A DNA stretch of 43,689 nt from Peptacetobacter sp900539645. Lineage in GTDB: Bacteria > Bacillota > Clostridia > Peptostreptococcales > Peptostreptococcaceae. Below the pieces are notes generated by a model that did not search any database, was not told where the DNA came from, and saw nothing but the letters and a program-made list of their open reading frames with translations. The first letter of the stretch is position 1. Each line of letters begins with the position of its first letter. Both the position numbers and the translations under genes were made by a program. Shown piece after piece: positions 30,081 through 39,439 of the stretch. The DNA lies in assembly GCF_047807365.1 (NCBI RefSeq), contig NZ_JBLOUI010000019.1, positions 1 through 43,689 on the forward strand. Reading direction: 5' to 3'.

Positions 30081-31223
30081 ATGAATTTATTGGTTGTTGG
30101 AAATGGTTTCGACTTAGCTCACGATTTTCCAACTTCATACAAAGATTTTTTAAAGTTTGTTGAAGAGGTTCAAGATTTTGTTGAATTTAGAAAAGTTGCT
30201 AAAAATATGACACGTGGTAAAAAATACTTCAATTTTTTATTAGAATTTTCTAATACTGAAAGTGGTATAAAGTATATATCTGATATATGTAACTTTTCTA
30301 AAAAAAATTTATGGATTAATTATTTTAATAGATATTTAAACGATGACAAATTGTCTTTCAAAGAAAACTGGATTGACTTTGAACTTGAGATTTCTAAATT
30401 TATAAAAAGAATGGATTATATGAATAAATCTAAAGAAATATATATAAAAGAAAATTACAATAAGGTTATGATGAATGATACTCCAAGATTTTCAGCAACT
30501 CCTTCAGATATTGTCTTTATTGAAAAATTAGAACCAAATATATTAGAGAGCACAGGTGCTTGTCCTACTAAAAATGGTTATCTTGTTTCTATAAATTACT
30601 TCAATCAATTAAGAGATAAATTAATAAATGATTTAAATCGTTTAATTCGTTGTTTAGAAATATATCTTAGTTGCTATATAAATACACTTGATAATAAGGT
30701 TCGAATAAAGGAAATTGATGACTTAAGTAGTGATATAAATTATGTTTTAAGTTTTAATTATACAAATACATACGAAAGATTGTATGGTAATAATAAAGAT
30801 GTGGAATATGATTATATTCATGGAAAAGCTGATTTAAATCATTCTTTAGAATCTTGCCCTCTTGTACTTGGAATAGATGAATATCTTGATGAAACTGAAA
30901 GAAATGAAAATATAGATTTTATACAGTTTAAAAAATATTTCCAACGTATTTATAAAAAAACTGGATGCGAATATATAACTTTATTAGAAGGTTTAAGTGA
31001 ACCTCTTAATATATATATCTTTGGTCATTCTTTAGATATTACTGATAAAGATATTTTAAGTGCACTTATAAAGCATCCTTTTGCCAATACTACAATTTAT
31101 TATCACAACAAAGATGCTCTTGCTAAACAAATTGCAAATCTTGTTCGTGTAATATCACAAGATGAATTAATAAAAAATGTTTATGGTGCACATCCTAAAA
31201 TAAAGTTTGTTAAACAGAGTTAA
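30081..31223 (+). CDS. AbiH-family abortive infection protein
   Basis: 380 residues. The start MNLLVVGNGFDLAHDFPTSY (Gly/Asn-rich loop at residues 7-14) and the C-terminal YIFGHSLDITDKDILS motif define the AbiH family, named after a lactococcal plasmid gene that blocks phage growth. The two motifs suggest a nucleotide-binding Rossmann-like fold. In the middle SFNYTNTYERLYG and IHGKAD are also conserved in the family. It is the third gene of the lysogeny operon (12 bases after the ImmA-like gene, AAAGGAGTGATT before ATG), so it would be made in lysogens and act against incoming phages. Confidence 0.85.
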   Translation: MNLLVVGNGFDLAHDFPTSYKDFLKFVEEVQDFVEFRKVAKNMTRGKKYFNFLLEFSNTESGIKYISDICNFSKKNLWINYFNRYLNDDKLSFKENWIDFELEISKFIKRMDYMNKSKEIYIKENYNKVMMNDTPRFSATPSDIVFIEKLEPNILESTGACPTKNGYLVSINYFNQLRDKLINDLNRLIRCLEIYLSCYINTLDNKVRIKEIDDLSSDINYVLSFNYTNTYERLYGNNKDVEYDYIHGKADLNHSLESCPLVLGIDEYLDETERNENIDFIQFKKYFQRIYKKTGCEYITLLEGLSEPLNIYIFGHSLDITDKDILSALIKHPFANTTIYYHNKDALAKQIANLVRVISQDELIKNVYGAHPKIKFVKQS

Positions 31224-31230
31224 TATTTTA

Positions 31231-31263
31231 AAAGCTTGCTTCTATAATGAAGTAGGCTTTTTT
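31231..31263 (+). terminator. Terminator of the lysogeny operon
   Basis: Stem GCTTGCTTC (31234-31242) with GAAGTAGGC (31249-31257), nine pairs including two G-T, loop TATAAT, followed by TTTTTT. It lies 8 bases beyond the AbiH stop. Confidence 0.75.
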
Positions 31264-31264
31264 A

Positions 31265-31288
31265 TTTTCTCCCACATCTGGTCGAAAA
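31265..31288. repeat. Dispersed palindrome, copy 4
   Basis: CTCCCACATCTGGTCG flanked by TTTT and AAAA, directly after the lysogeny-operon terminator and before the 57-aa gene and integrase. It is the only copy outside a gene. Confidence 0.55.
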
Positions 31289-31370
31289 TATTCGTCAGTT
31301 TTTCCGTATTTATTTTTTGTCGAACAAATGTTTTAATAAAGTTAATAAAATTGAATGGAGGAAAAAATAA

Positions 31371-31544
31371 ATGAATAAAATCACAAAAATCAAAATACTA
31401 TCTTTTAAACTGACACTTGCTGGAGTAATAAATCAATCTCTTTTCAAGCTATATCAAGCCTCTAATATAGCATTTATCAAGAAATTACATATCAAATCAT
31501 GTAAATATATTATCTCGTTACTTCCAGTAATAGAATCATTATAG
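31371..31544 (+). CDS. Small basic protein upstream of the integrase
   Basis: 57 residues (MNKITKIKILSFKLTLAGVI, then NQSLFKLYQASNIAFIKKLH), basic at the start and middle and hydrophobic near the end (YIISLLPVIESL). TGGAGGAAAAAATAA precedes ATG, and the stop is 12 bases before the integrase start, so they are probably one transcript. No family recognised. A small Xis-like or regulatory role is possible but not shown. Confidence 0.5.
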   Translation: MNKITKIKILSFKLTLAGVINQSLFKLYQASNIAFIKKLHIKSCKYIISLLPVIESL

Positions 31545-31555
31545 GTGGTGATAAT

Positions 31556-32683
31556 ATGGGTTCAGTAAGAAAAAAAGGAACTAACTGGTATTATTACTTT
31601 GACGTTGGAACTGTTGGAGGAAAAAGAAAAAGGATTGAAAGAGCTGGAGGGAAAACTAAAAAAGAGGCTCTCAAGGCTCTTGCTATTGCTGAGGCGGAAT
31701 ACTTTGAGTGTGGAAATATAAAAGAAGATTCATCTGAATCATTTGCTGATTGGATTAATTATTGGATTGAGGAAATTGTAAATCCTCAATTAGCCTATCA
31801 AACATACACTACATATAAATACATAGCTGATAGTCATTTAATCCCTGGTCTTGGCTCATACAAGCTCAAAGCGTTAAATCCTATGCTACTTCAAAAGTTT
31901 ATAAATAAAAAATGTGAAGATGGATATGCTTTCAATTCTGTAAGAGCTATGAAAAAAGTTTTAAGCTCATCTCTTAAATATGCGGTCTATCCCGCTCAGA
32001 AAATAAGAGAGAATCCTGCAGCATATGTTCAGATGCCTAAAGAAAAGATCAGAGAAAAGAAAAGCAAAATAATCTCTGAAGAAAACTACAAAAGAATATT
32101 ATCATTTGTAGAAACAGAACCTGCTCTTGCAAATATGATTCAGATTGGATGGCATACTGGAATGAGATGCTCTGAAATATGTGGATTAACTTGGGACAAT
32201 GTGGACTTTGACAACAAGGTTATTCACGTTAAGAACAACCTTCTAAAGAAGGGCAAAGAACTTGAGCTTTGTTCTCTTAAAACAACATCTTCTTATAGAG
32301 ATATTTATTTTGGAAAAGAGCTTGAGGATCTGTTAAGAAAACAGAGAAAACTTGAAAATATTAAAAGGCTTGAATATGGTGAGTATTGGAAAAATGATTT
32401 TAATCTGGTATGCACTCGTGAAAATGGTAAAGCATATTATGCTAACCTTGTCACTAAGCGTTGCTCTAATATATCAAAAGCTCTGGGCATTGACTTCACG
32501 TTCCACATGCTGCGTCATACAAACGGAACTCGTATGCTTGAAGCTGGAGTTCAAGAAAAGGTAATACAGGAACGTTTAGGTCATGCAAGTATCAATACGA
32601 CTATGAATGTATATGTTAAGAGTACAGAGGAATTGAACAGAGATGCTGCTGAAAAACTTGAGGCTCTCTCATCAGCAATCTAA
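31556..32683 (+). CDS. int: Prophage integrase, tyrosine recombinase
   Basis: 375 residues, full length. The arm-binding N-terminus (SVRKKGTNWYYYFDVGTVGG), core-binding SAM-like domain (~65-160) and catalytic domain are present. Catalytic residues: Arg204 (GMRCSEICGLTW), Lys242 (LKTTSSYRD), His317/Arg320 (HMLRHTNGTRM), His343 (LGHASINTTMNVY) and nucleophile Tyr353. It integrates and excises the prophage. It is the gene next to the chromosomal junction, and the recombination site should lie in the 133 bp between it and purL. AGGTGGTGATAAT precedes ATG. Confidence 0.94.
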   Translation: MGSVRKKGTNWYYYFDVGTVGGKRKRIERAGGKTKKEALKALAIAEAEYFECGNIKEDSSESFADWINYWIEEIVNPQLAYQTYTTYKYIADSHLIPGLGSYKLKALNPMLLQKFINKKCEDGYAFNSVRAMKKVLSSSLKYAVYPAQKIRENPAAYVQMPKEKIREKKSKIISEENYKRILSFVETEPALANMIQIGWHTGMRCSEICGLTWDNVDFDNKVIHVKNNLLKKGKELELCSLKTTSSYRDIYFGKELEDLLRKQRKLENIKRLEYGEYWKNDFNLVCTRENGKAYYANLVTKRCSNISKALGIDFTFHMLRHTNGTRMLEAGVQEKVIQERLGHASINTTMNVYVKSTEELNRDAAEKLEALSSAI

Positions 32684-32695
32684 GCAAAAATAAAA

Positions 32696-32736
32696 GTTCC
32701 GCCATCTATCCTGAGCGGGTGGAAGAATGGCGGAAC
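32696..32736. terminator. Bidirectional terminator between int and purL (hairpin 1)
   Basis: Ten-base stem GTTCCGCCAT/ATGGCGGAAC (32696-32705, 32727-32736). On the minus strand it is followed by TTTTATTTTT, on the plus strand by CTTTT, so it can end both int and purL transcripts. A short inner TCC/GGA stem presents the loop TGAGCGGGT, which also occurs in hairpin 2. The prophage-chromosome junction must lie here or near. Confidence 0.7.
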
Positions 32737-32775
32737 TCTTTTGATTTCCGAATATAAATTTAAAGTTTTCCGTTC

Positions 32776-32808
32776 AGATTTCAACGTTTGAGCGGGTCGC
32801 TGAAATCT
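32776..32808. other. Second hairpin after purL, with the same loop
   Basis: Stem AGATTTCA/TGAAATCT with a further CG/CG pair below the loop TTTGAGCGGGT. It lies 9 bases after the purL stop. It lacks a T run, so it is not itself a classic terminator; it may protect the purL 3' end or be part of the attachment site. Confidence 0.45.
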
Positions 32809-32816
32809 AGTTCATA

Positions 32817-35800
32817 TTATTTGAAGTAAAGTACTCCTGATTCGAATATTTTCTGGTCTTTTTCACCAAGTATATTCTTAGTTATGTTTGCACTTAATCT
32901 TTCTGAGTGACCCATCTTACCAAATACTCTACCGTCTTTACTTGTTATACCTTCAACTGCGTAGAATGATCCATTTGGATTGTGGTCTATATCATATGTA
33001 GCATTTCCGTCGAAGTCTACGTACTGAGTAGCTATCTGTCCGTTTTCTATAAGCTCTTTCATTACTTCTTCACTTGCAACGAATCTACCTTCACCATGTG
33101 ATATTGGTATACTATGTATATCTCCAACTTCTGTCTGAGCTAACCATGGAGATTTGTTAGAAGCTATTCTAGTGTTAACTATCTTAGCCTGATGACGTCC
33201 TATATTATTGTAAGTTAATGTAGGAGCTTCTGCACAAGGTTCTATTATTTCTCCGTATGGTACTAATCCAAGTTTTATAAGAGCCTGGAATCCATTACAG
33301 ATACCTAACATTAAACCATCTCTTTCATTTAAGAATTCATGAACAGCTTCTTTCATCTTAGGATTTCTGAATACTGTTGCTATGAATTTAGCTGAACCAT
33401 CTGGTTCATCACCAGCACTGAATCCACCTGGTATCATTATTATCTGTGATTTTTTGATTTCTTCAACCATAGCGTCTATAGATTCTTCTATATCCTGGTA
33501 AGATAAGTTTCTAAATACTTTTATAGTTGATTCTGCACCAGCTCTATCAAAAGCTCTTGCTGCATCGTATTCACAGTTTGTTCCAGGGAATGCTGGTATT
33601 AATACTTTAGGTTTTACTATGCTTAATGAAGATTTAGCTGGAGCACCAGTTCTTACATAGCTTATATTTTCTATTTTTGAAGTTATTTCAGCTGCTTTTG
33701 TTGGGTATATAGATTCTAAAGTATTGCAGTGAGATTTGTATAATCCACATAAGTCTACTTTTTCACCGTTGAAGTCTATAGCAGGTTCTGCTGTAGTTTC
33801 CCCAAGAACTATACATCTGTATCCTTTTAGAACTGATAAATCATCTTCTGCAAGTTCAAGAAGTATTGTTCCGTAATCAGCTGCAAATAAATCATCAGTG
33901 TTTTCATAAGCCTCTACAGCTTCTTCACTGAATTTGAATCCGATATGGTTACCGAATCCCATCTTAGCAACTGCTTCACCAACTCCTGCAAATCCAAGAG
34001 CATAACTTGAAAGCACTTTGCCATCTAATATTAATTCTCTTACTTTTGTAAGGTTTTTCTTTAATTCATCAAAGTCTACTACACCATTGTCTAAAGTAGC
34101 TGCTGATATTTTAACTACTTTTGATCCAGCTTTTTTGAATTCAGAAGTAACTACATTTTTAGCATCTACAGTATCTACTGCAAATGATACTAATGTTGGA
34201 GGTACGTCTATATCTTTGAATGTTCCTGACATAGAGTCTTTACCACCTATTGCAGGTATTTCAAACTGTTCCTGAGCATAGTATGCACCAAGTAAAGCTG
34301 CGAATGGTTTACCCCATCTTTCTGGAGCTTTTCCAAGTCTTTCGAAGTATTCCTGGAAAGTAAGTCTTGTCGTAGCGTAGTTTCCTCCAAGTGCAACTAA
34401 TTTAGCAACAGATTCAACTACTGCATATAATGCACCGTGGTATGGAGACCATTTACCTATTTTAGGGTTGTATCCGTAAGTCATTATTGTAGAAGTATCA
34501 GTTTCTCCACCAAGTACTGGTATTTTAGCAACCATACCCTGTTCTGGAGTAGCCTGATATTTACCACCAAATGGCATTACTACTGTATTTCCACCTATAC
34601 TAGTATCGAATTTTTCAACAAGTCCTTTCTGAGAACAAGTATTTAAATCAGATAATGCTTTGTGGAATTTTTCTTCTATAGTATTAGCACCTTTAACTAT
34701 TTCTACATTGTCGAAGAATGTATTTTCTTCGTCAACTTTTTCAACTACTACGTTAGTTTTCTGTTTAGCACCGTTAGTGTCTAAGAAAGCTCTCTTTAAG
34801 TCTACTATAGCTTTACCATTCCAGAATAATCTCATGTATCCTGTATCAGTAACTGTAGCAACGTGAGTAGCAATTAAATTTTCTTCTTTTGCTAATTCTA
34901 TGAATCTATCTTTGTTTTCTGCAGCTATTGCAACTGCCATACGTTCCTGAGATTCTGATATTGCAAGTTCAGTACCGTCAAGTCCGTCGTATTTCTTAGG
35001 AACTAGGTCTAAGTTTATGTCTAAACTTTCAGCTATTTCACCTATAGCAACACAAACCCCACCTGCACCGAAGTCATTACATCTTTTTATCATCTGAGCA
35101 GCTTCTTTATTTCTAAAGAATCTCTGGATTTTTCTTTCGTTAGGTGCATCACCTTTCTGAACTTCTGCTGAACAAGTGTTTATAGATTCTTCACTGTGTT
35201 CTTTAGAAGATCCTGTTGCACCACCGCAACCATCTCTACCAGTTTTTCCACCAAGAAGAACTATTATATCTCCCGCCTGTGGTCTTTCTCTAACTACATT
35301 TTCTTTTGGAGCAGCTGCTATAACAGCACCTATTTCCATTCTCTTAGCTACGAAGTCTGGATCATAAACTTCTGCTACCTGTCCTGTAGTTAAACCTATC
35401 TGGTTTCCGTAAGAACTGTATCCATTTGCAGCTTCTGTAACTATTTTTTTCTGCATTAATTTTCCTGGTAGTGTTTCTTCTAGAGGAGTTCTAGGGTCTG
35501 CAGCACCAGTTACACGCATTGCCTGGTAAACATAAGATCTTCCTGATAATGGGTCTCTTATTGCTCCACCTAGACAAGTTGCAGCACCACCAAATGGTTC
35601 TATTTCTGTTGGATGGTTGTGTGTTTCATTTTTGAACATTACTAAGTATTTTTCTGGTTTTCCATCAATTTCTACGTCTACATTTATAGAACAAGCATTG
35701 ATTTCTTCACTTTCGTCAAGGTCTGCTAATTTTCCTTCTTTTTTAAGTTTTTTCATAGCTAGAGTAGCTATATCCATTAAGCAAACATCTTTCTTTCTGT

Positions 35801-36602
35801 CTACATATATTTCTTTTCTAGTGTTCATGTAGTCATCGAAAGTTTCTTTTATAGCGTCTGTGTATTTACCTTCAGCTATTTCAACATTTTCTAGTTCAGT
35901 CATGAATGTAGTGTGTCTACAGTGATCTGACCAGTAAGTATCTAGTACTTTTATTTCTGTTATAGTTGGGTTTCTGTGTTCATCATCTCTGAAGTAAACC
36001 TGAACATGTTTTAAATCTTCTAAAGTCATTGCTAGACCCTGAGATTTTACGAAGTCATTAAGACCTTCTTCATCTAATTCGATGAATCCGTCTAATATTT
36101 CTACTTCTGTTGGCTTTTCAGTTACTAGAGCTAATGATTCAGCTTTTTCTAACCCAGCTTCTCTACTATCAACAGGGTTTATTATATACCCTTTGATTTT
36201 GTTGAATTCTTCATCTGTTATGTTTCCAGATAGTATGTATTCTTTAGCAGATTTTAATTCAGGTCTCATACCCTGATTTAATATCCGTATACACTGAGCA
36301 GCCCAATCAGCTCTCTGATCGTACTGTCCTGGAAGATATTCAACTGCGAATACTCTCTCATTTTCATTACAAGGAACTTCTTCAAAGTAAACAACATCAA
36401 GGTTTGGTTCTGAGAATATTGAGTTTGCCGCATTCTGGAAAACTTCATCAGATATACCTTCTACGTCGTATCTGTTTAAAACTCTTAAAGAGTCAACAGA
36501 TGTGATATGAAGACTTTCTTCAATGTCTTTTTTAAGAGCTCTTGCTTCAAGATCAAAGCCGTTTCTTTTTTCGACTAATACTCTTTTGACGTTTTTATCC
36601 AT
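32817..36602 (-). CDS. purL: Phosphoribosylformylglycinamidine synthase (FGAM synthetase), single chain
   Basis: Converts FGAR, glutamine and ATP to FGAM in the fourth step of purine synthesis. 1261 residues, the length of the single-chain clostridial/streptococcal form, so no separate PurQ or PurS is needed. The N-terminal PurS-like part is ~1-170; two PurM-like halves include HNHPTEIEPFGGAATCLGG (~335) and the GGKDSMSGTF loop. The glutaminase domain starts near 990 (VLIPAFPGTNCEYDAARAFD) and keeps the nucleophile Cys in LGICNGFQALI and the His in ISHGEGRF. TTTGGAGGAAG precedes ATG. It is the last gene of the pur operon. Confidence 0.97.
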   Translation of the reverse strand: MDKNVKRVLVEKRNGFDLEARALKKDIEESLHITSVDSLRVLNRYDVEGISDEVFQNAANSIFSEPNLDVVYFEEVPCNENERVFAVEYLPGQYDQRADWAAQCIRILNQGMRPELKSAKEYILSGNITDEEFNKIKGYIINPVDSREAGLEKAESLALVTEKPTEVEILDGFIELDEEGLNDFVKSQGLAMTLEDLKHVQVYFRDDEHRNPTITEIKVLDTYWSDHCRHTTFMTELENVEIAEGKYTDAIKETFDDYMNTRKEIYVDRKKDVCLMDIATLAMKKLKKEGKLADLDESEEINACSINVDVEIDGKPEKYLVMFKNETHNHPTEIEPFGGAATCLGGAIRDPLSGRSYVYQAMRVTGAADPRTPLEETLPGKLMQKKIVTEAANGYSSYGNQIGLTTGQVAEVYDPDFVAKRMEIGAVIAAAPKENVVRERPQAGDIIVLLGGKTGRDGCGGATGSSKEHSEESINTCSAEVQKGDAPNERKIQRFFRNKEAAQMIKRCNDFGAGGVCVAIGEIAESLDINLDLVPKKYDGLDGTELAISESQERMAVAIAAENKDRFIELAKEENLIATHVATVTDTGYMRLFWNGKAIVDLKRAFLDTNGAKQKTNVVVEKVDEENTFFDNVEIVKGANTIEEKFHKALSDLNTCSQKGLVEKFDTSIGGNTVVMPFGGKYQATPEQGMVAKIPVLGGETDTSTIMTYGYNPKIGKWSPYHGALYAVVESVAKLVALGGNYATTRLTFQEYFERLGKAPERWGKPFAALLGAYYAQEQFEIPAIGGKDSMSGTFKDIDVPPTLVSFAVDTVDAKNVVTSEFKKAGSKVVKISAATLDNGVVDFDELKKNLTKVRELILDGKVLSSYALGFAGVGEAVAKMGFGNHIGFKFSEEAVEAYENTDDLFAADYGTILLELAEDDLSVLKGYRCIVLGETTAEPAIDFNGEKVDLCGLYKSHCNTLESIYPTKAAEITSKIENISYVRTGAPAKSSLSIVKPKVLIPAFPGTNCEYDAARAFDRAGAESTIKVFRNLSYQDIEESIDAMVEEIKKSQIIMIPGGFSAGDEPDGSAKFIATVFRNPKMKEAVHEFLNERDGLMLGICNGFQALIKLGLVPYGEIIEPCAEAPTLTYNNIGRHQAKIVNTRIASNKSPWLAQTEVGDIHSIPISHGEGRFVASEEVMKELIENGQIATQYVDFDGNATYDIDHNPNGSFYAVEGITSKDGRVFGKMGHSERLSANITKNILGEKDQKIFESGVLYFK

Positions 36603-36633
36603 TTCTCTTCCTCCAAATTTTTTTTCGGAAATT

Positions 36634-37884
36634 TTACAGACCTATATCAGTTCTGTAGTGCATTCCTTCAAAGTTTATTCTTTTTATATTTTCATAAACT
36701 TTATCGGCAGCTTCTGCTACAGTTCCTGCTTTAGCAGTTATACCTATAACTCTTCCGCCGTTTGTAACTAATTTACCATCTGACATCTTAGTTCCACTGT
36801 GGAATACTACTATTTCATCATCTAATTTGTCAAGACCTGTTATTTCTTTGCCTTTTTCATAGGCTTCTGGATATCCTCCTGAAGTTAGCATAACACATAT
36901 AGCCTGTTCATCTGTATATTTTATTTCTACTTCAGAAAGTCTGTTATCTATTACAGCATTCATTATTTCACTTAAATCAGTTTCTAATCTGAATAATACT
37001 GACTGAGTTTCTGGATCTCCAAATCTAACATTGTATTCAAGTACTTTTATACCTTCTTTAGTTATCATTATTCCAACGAATAAGATTCCTCTGTAATCTA
37101 ATCCGTCATTCTGGAACCCTTTTAAAGTTTTATCAAGTACATTTACTTTTATGTCGTTTGCTAATTCTTCAGTCCATAATTCACTTGGAGAGAATGTTCC
37201 CATACCACCAGTGTTAAGTCCTTTTTCACCATTGTTTACTTTTTTATGGTCTTTAGCACTTTCCATTGGAACTATAGTGTTGTTATCAACAAATGCTAAT
37301 ATAGAAGTTTCTATTCCTGTTAGGAATTCTTCTATTACTACTTTGTCACCTGCTTCTCCAAATTTTTTGTCTGCCATCATTTCTTTTAAAGTTTTTATAG
37401 CATCTTCTCTATTTTCAGGTATTACAACACCTTTACCAGCTGCAAGACCATCTGCTTTTATAACTACTGGATATCCAAAGCTATCTATTTCTGCTATAGC
37501 TTCATCTAAATCAGTATATTCTTTGTATTTTGCAGTTGGGATATTATTTCTTATCATGAAATCTTTAGAGAATGCTTTACTTCCTTCAAAAGTAGCACAC
37601 TGTTTGTTTGGTCCAAATATTCTTAGACCTTCTTTTTCAAAGGCATCAACTATCCCCATTACAAGTGGAACCTCAGGTCCCACTACTGTAAGGTCTATAG
37701 CGTTGTCTTTTGCGAATTTTACTAGATTTTCTATATCACTGTCTTTTATATCTACACATTCTGCAGAATCTGCTATACCTGCATTTCCTGGTGCGCAATA
37801 TACTTTTTCGACATCTTTTTCATTTTTTAACTTCCAGCATATAGCGTGTTCTCTTCCGCCACCGCCGACAACAAGTATTTTCAT
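36634..37884 (-). CDS. purD: Phosphoribosylamine-glycine ligase (GAR synthetase)
   Basis: Joins glycine to phosphoribosylamine using ATP, the second step. 416 residues, the normal length. The N-domain begins ILVVGGGGREHAICWKLKN; the ATP-grasp core has GYPVVIKADGLAAGKGVVIP, VVIEEFLTGIETSILAF and LEYNVRFGDPETQSVL near 285. The C-domain ends AADKVYENIKRINFEGMHYR. 31 bases separate it from purL. Unlike the PurF upstream, no catalytic position looks altered. Confidence 0.97.
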   Translation of the reverse strand: MKILVVGGGGREHAICWKLKNEKDVEKVYCAPGNAGIADSAECVDIKDSDIENLVKFAKDNAIDLTVVGPEVPLVMGIVDAFEKEGLRIFGPNKQCATFEGSKAFSKDFMIRNNIPTAKYKEYTDLDEAIAEIDSFGYPVVIKADGLAAGKGVVIPENREDAIKTLKEMMADKKFGEAGDKVVIEEFLTGIETSILAFVDNNTIVPMESAKDHKKVNNGEKGLNTGGMGTFSPSELWTEELANDIKVNVLDKTLKGFQNDGLDYRGILFVGIMITKEGIKVLEYNVRFGDPETQSVLFRLETDLSEIMNAVIDNRLSEVEIKYTDEQAICVMLTSGGYPEAYEKGKEITGLDKLDDEIVVFHSGTKMSDGKLVTNGGRVIGITAKAGTVAEAADKVYENIKRINFEGMHYRTDIGL

Positions 37885-37903
37885 AGCTATACTCTCCTTA
37901 AGA

Positions 37904-39439
37904 TTAATGTTTGAAGTGTCTTACTCCTGTGAATACCATAGACATATTGAATTTGTCACAAGCTTCTATAGAGTCGTTATCTCTTATTGATCCACCTGGC
38001 TGTACTATTGATTTTATACCAAATTCATTAGCTAAAGTTACACAGTCATCGAATGGGAAGAATGCATCTGATGCTAAAGTAGCTCCTGTGAAGTCTTTTT
38101 CATCTTTGTTGTTTTCTAATGCATTTTTAAGAGCCCATATTCTTGAAGTCTGGCCACAACCTAAAGCAAGAGTCTGACCATCTTTAACAACTGCTATTGC
38201 ATTTGATTTCATATTTTTAACTATTTTCATACCGAATTTCATATCTTCTAATTCTTCTTCAGTTGGTTCTAATTTAGTAACTGTTTCATATTTGTCAGCT
38301 AATTTAGTATCTTTATCCTGGATTAGAAGTTTTCCATCAAGGTATTTCATTTCATATTTCTGTTTGCTGTCTTCTATTTTAGCAAGTTTTAATACTCTAA
38401 GGTTTTTCTTAGTTCTTAATACTTCTAAAGCTTCATCAGTAAAGTCGTAAGCAACAACTATTTCAAGGAATATTTTGTGTAATTCTTCAGCTGTAGCTTT
38501 ATCTACTGTAGAAGTTATACCAACTATTCCACCAAATATAGAAGTTTTGTCTGCTTCATAGCATTTAGTGTAAGCTTCTAAAGCTGTGTCACCTAAAGCA
38601 ACACCACATGGGTTAGTATGTTTTATAGCTACTGCAACTACTTTATCGCTATCTTTGAATTCTCTCATAACTTCTAAGCATCCGTGTAAGTCATTTAAGT
38701 TATTGAAAGATAATTCTTTACCGTTTAACTGTTCGTAGTTTAGTATAGGGTTTTTAGCATTTGGCTGAGCGTATAATATACCGTTCTGATGTGGGTTTTC
38801 ACCGTATCTTAAAGTCTGTTCTTTCTGGAAAGTAAGATTTAAGAATTCTGGGTAATCTTCTCCAACCTGTTCTGCAAAGTAAGTAGATATCATAGCATCA
38901 TATCTTCCTGTTATTGAGAAAGCTTTGTATGCTAAGTTTCTTCTTTCTTCTTCTGTTAAATCACCTTTTCTTAATCCTTCTATTACTAAATCATAGTCTT
39001 TTATATCTGTAACTACTATAACATCTTTGTAGTTTTTAGCAGCAGATCTTATCATTGAAGGTCCACCGATATCTATGTTTTCTATCATTTCTGCATGGCT
39101 TTTTCCAGCTTTTAAAGTACCTTCGAAGTCATAAAGGTTAACACAAACAAGGTCTATTGAATGTATACCATGTTCTTTAACTGTTTCTACATGAGATTCT
39201 AAATCTCTTCTGTAAAGTATTCCACCGTGTATAAATGGATTTAAAGTTTTTACTCTACCATCTAATATTTCTGGGAATTTAGTAACATCTTCAACCTGCA
39301 TTACATTTACACCATTTTCTTTTAGTATTTTAAATGTATTACCTGTTGATATTATTTCAAAATCAAGTTCGTTTAATGCTTTTGCAAATTCAACTACTCC
39401 TGTTTTATCTGTTACGCTTATTAAAGCTCTCTTACTCAT
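37904..39439 (-). CDS. purH: Bifunctional AICAR transformylase / IMP cyclohydrolase
   Basis: Does the last two steps, formylation of AICAR with 10-formyl-THF and closure to IMP. 511 residues. The IMP cyclohydrolase part (~1-195) has RALISVTDKTGVVEFAKALN, FEIISTGNTFKILKENGVNV and RVKTLNPFIHGGILYRRD. The transformylase part (~200-511) has RYGENPHQNG and the catalytic Lys-His in AVAIKHTNPCGVALG, and ends SMVFTGVRHFKH. It overlaps purN by 8 bases; purD follows after 19. Confidence 0.97.
   Translation of the reverse strand: MSKRALISVTDKTGVVEFAKALNELDFEIISTGNTFKILKENGVNVMQVEDVTKFPEILDGRVKTLNPFIHGGILYRRDLESHVETVKEHGIHSIDLVCVNLYDFEGTLKAGKSHAEMIENIDIGGPSMIRSAAKNYKDVIVVTDIKDYDLVIEGLRKGDLTEEERRNLAYKAFSITGRYDAMISTYFAEQVGEDYPEFLNLTFQKEQTLRYGENPHQNGILYAQPNAKNPILNYEQLNGKELSFNNLNDLHGCLEVMREFKDSDKVVAVAIKHTNPCGVALGDTALEAYTKCYEADKTSIFGGIVGITSTVDKATAEELHKIFLEIVVAYDFTDEALEVLRTKKNLRVLKLAKIEDSKQKYEMKYLDGKLLIQDKDTKLADKYETVTKLEPTEEELEDMKFGMKIVKNMKSNAIAVVKDGQTLALGCGQTSRIWALKNALENNKDEKDFTGATLASDAFFPFDDCVTLANEFGIKSIVQPGGSIRDNDSIEACDKFNMSMVFTGVRHFKH

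Noticed and set aside
32684..32816. Exact attR/attL core
   Set aside because: No stretch here recurs convincingly in positions 1-260; the left attachment site may be outside the window.
34018..34275. Plus-strand open frames across purL, purD and purH
   Set aside because: All are antisense shadows of conserved enzymes, without start signals.
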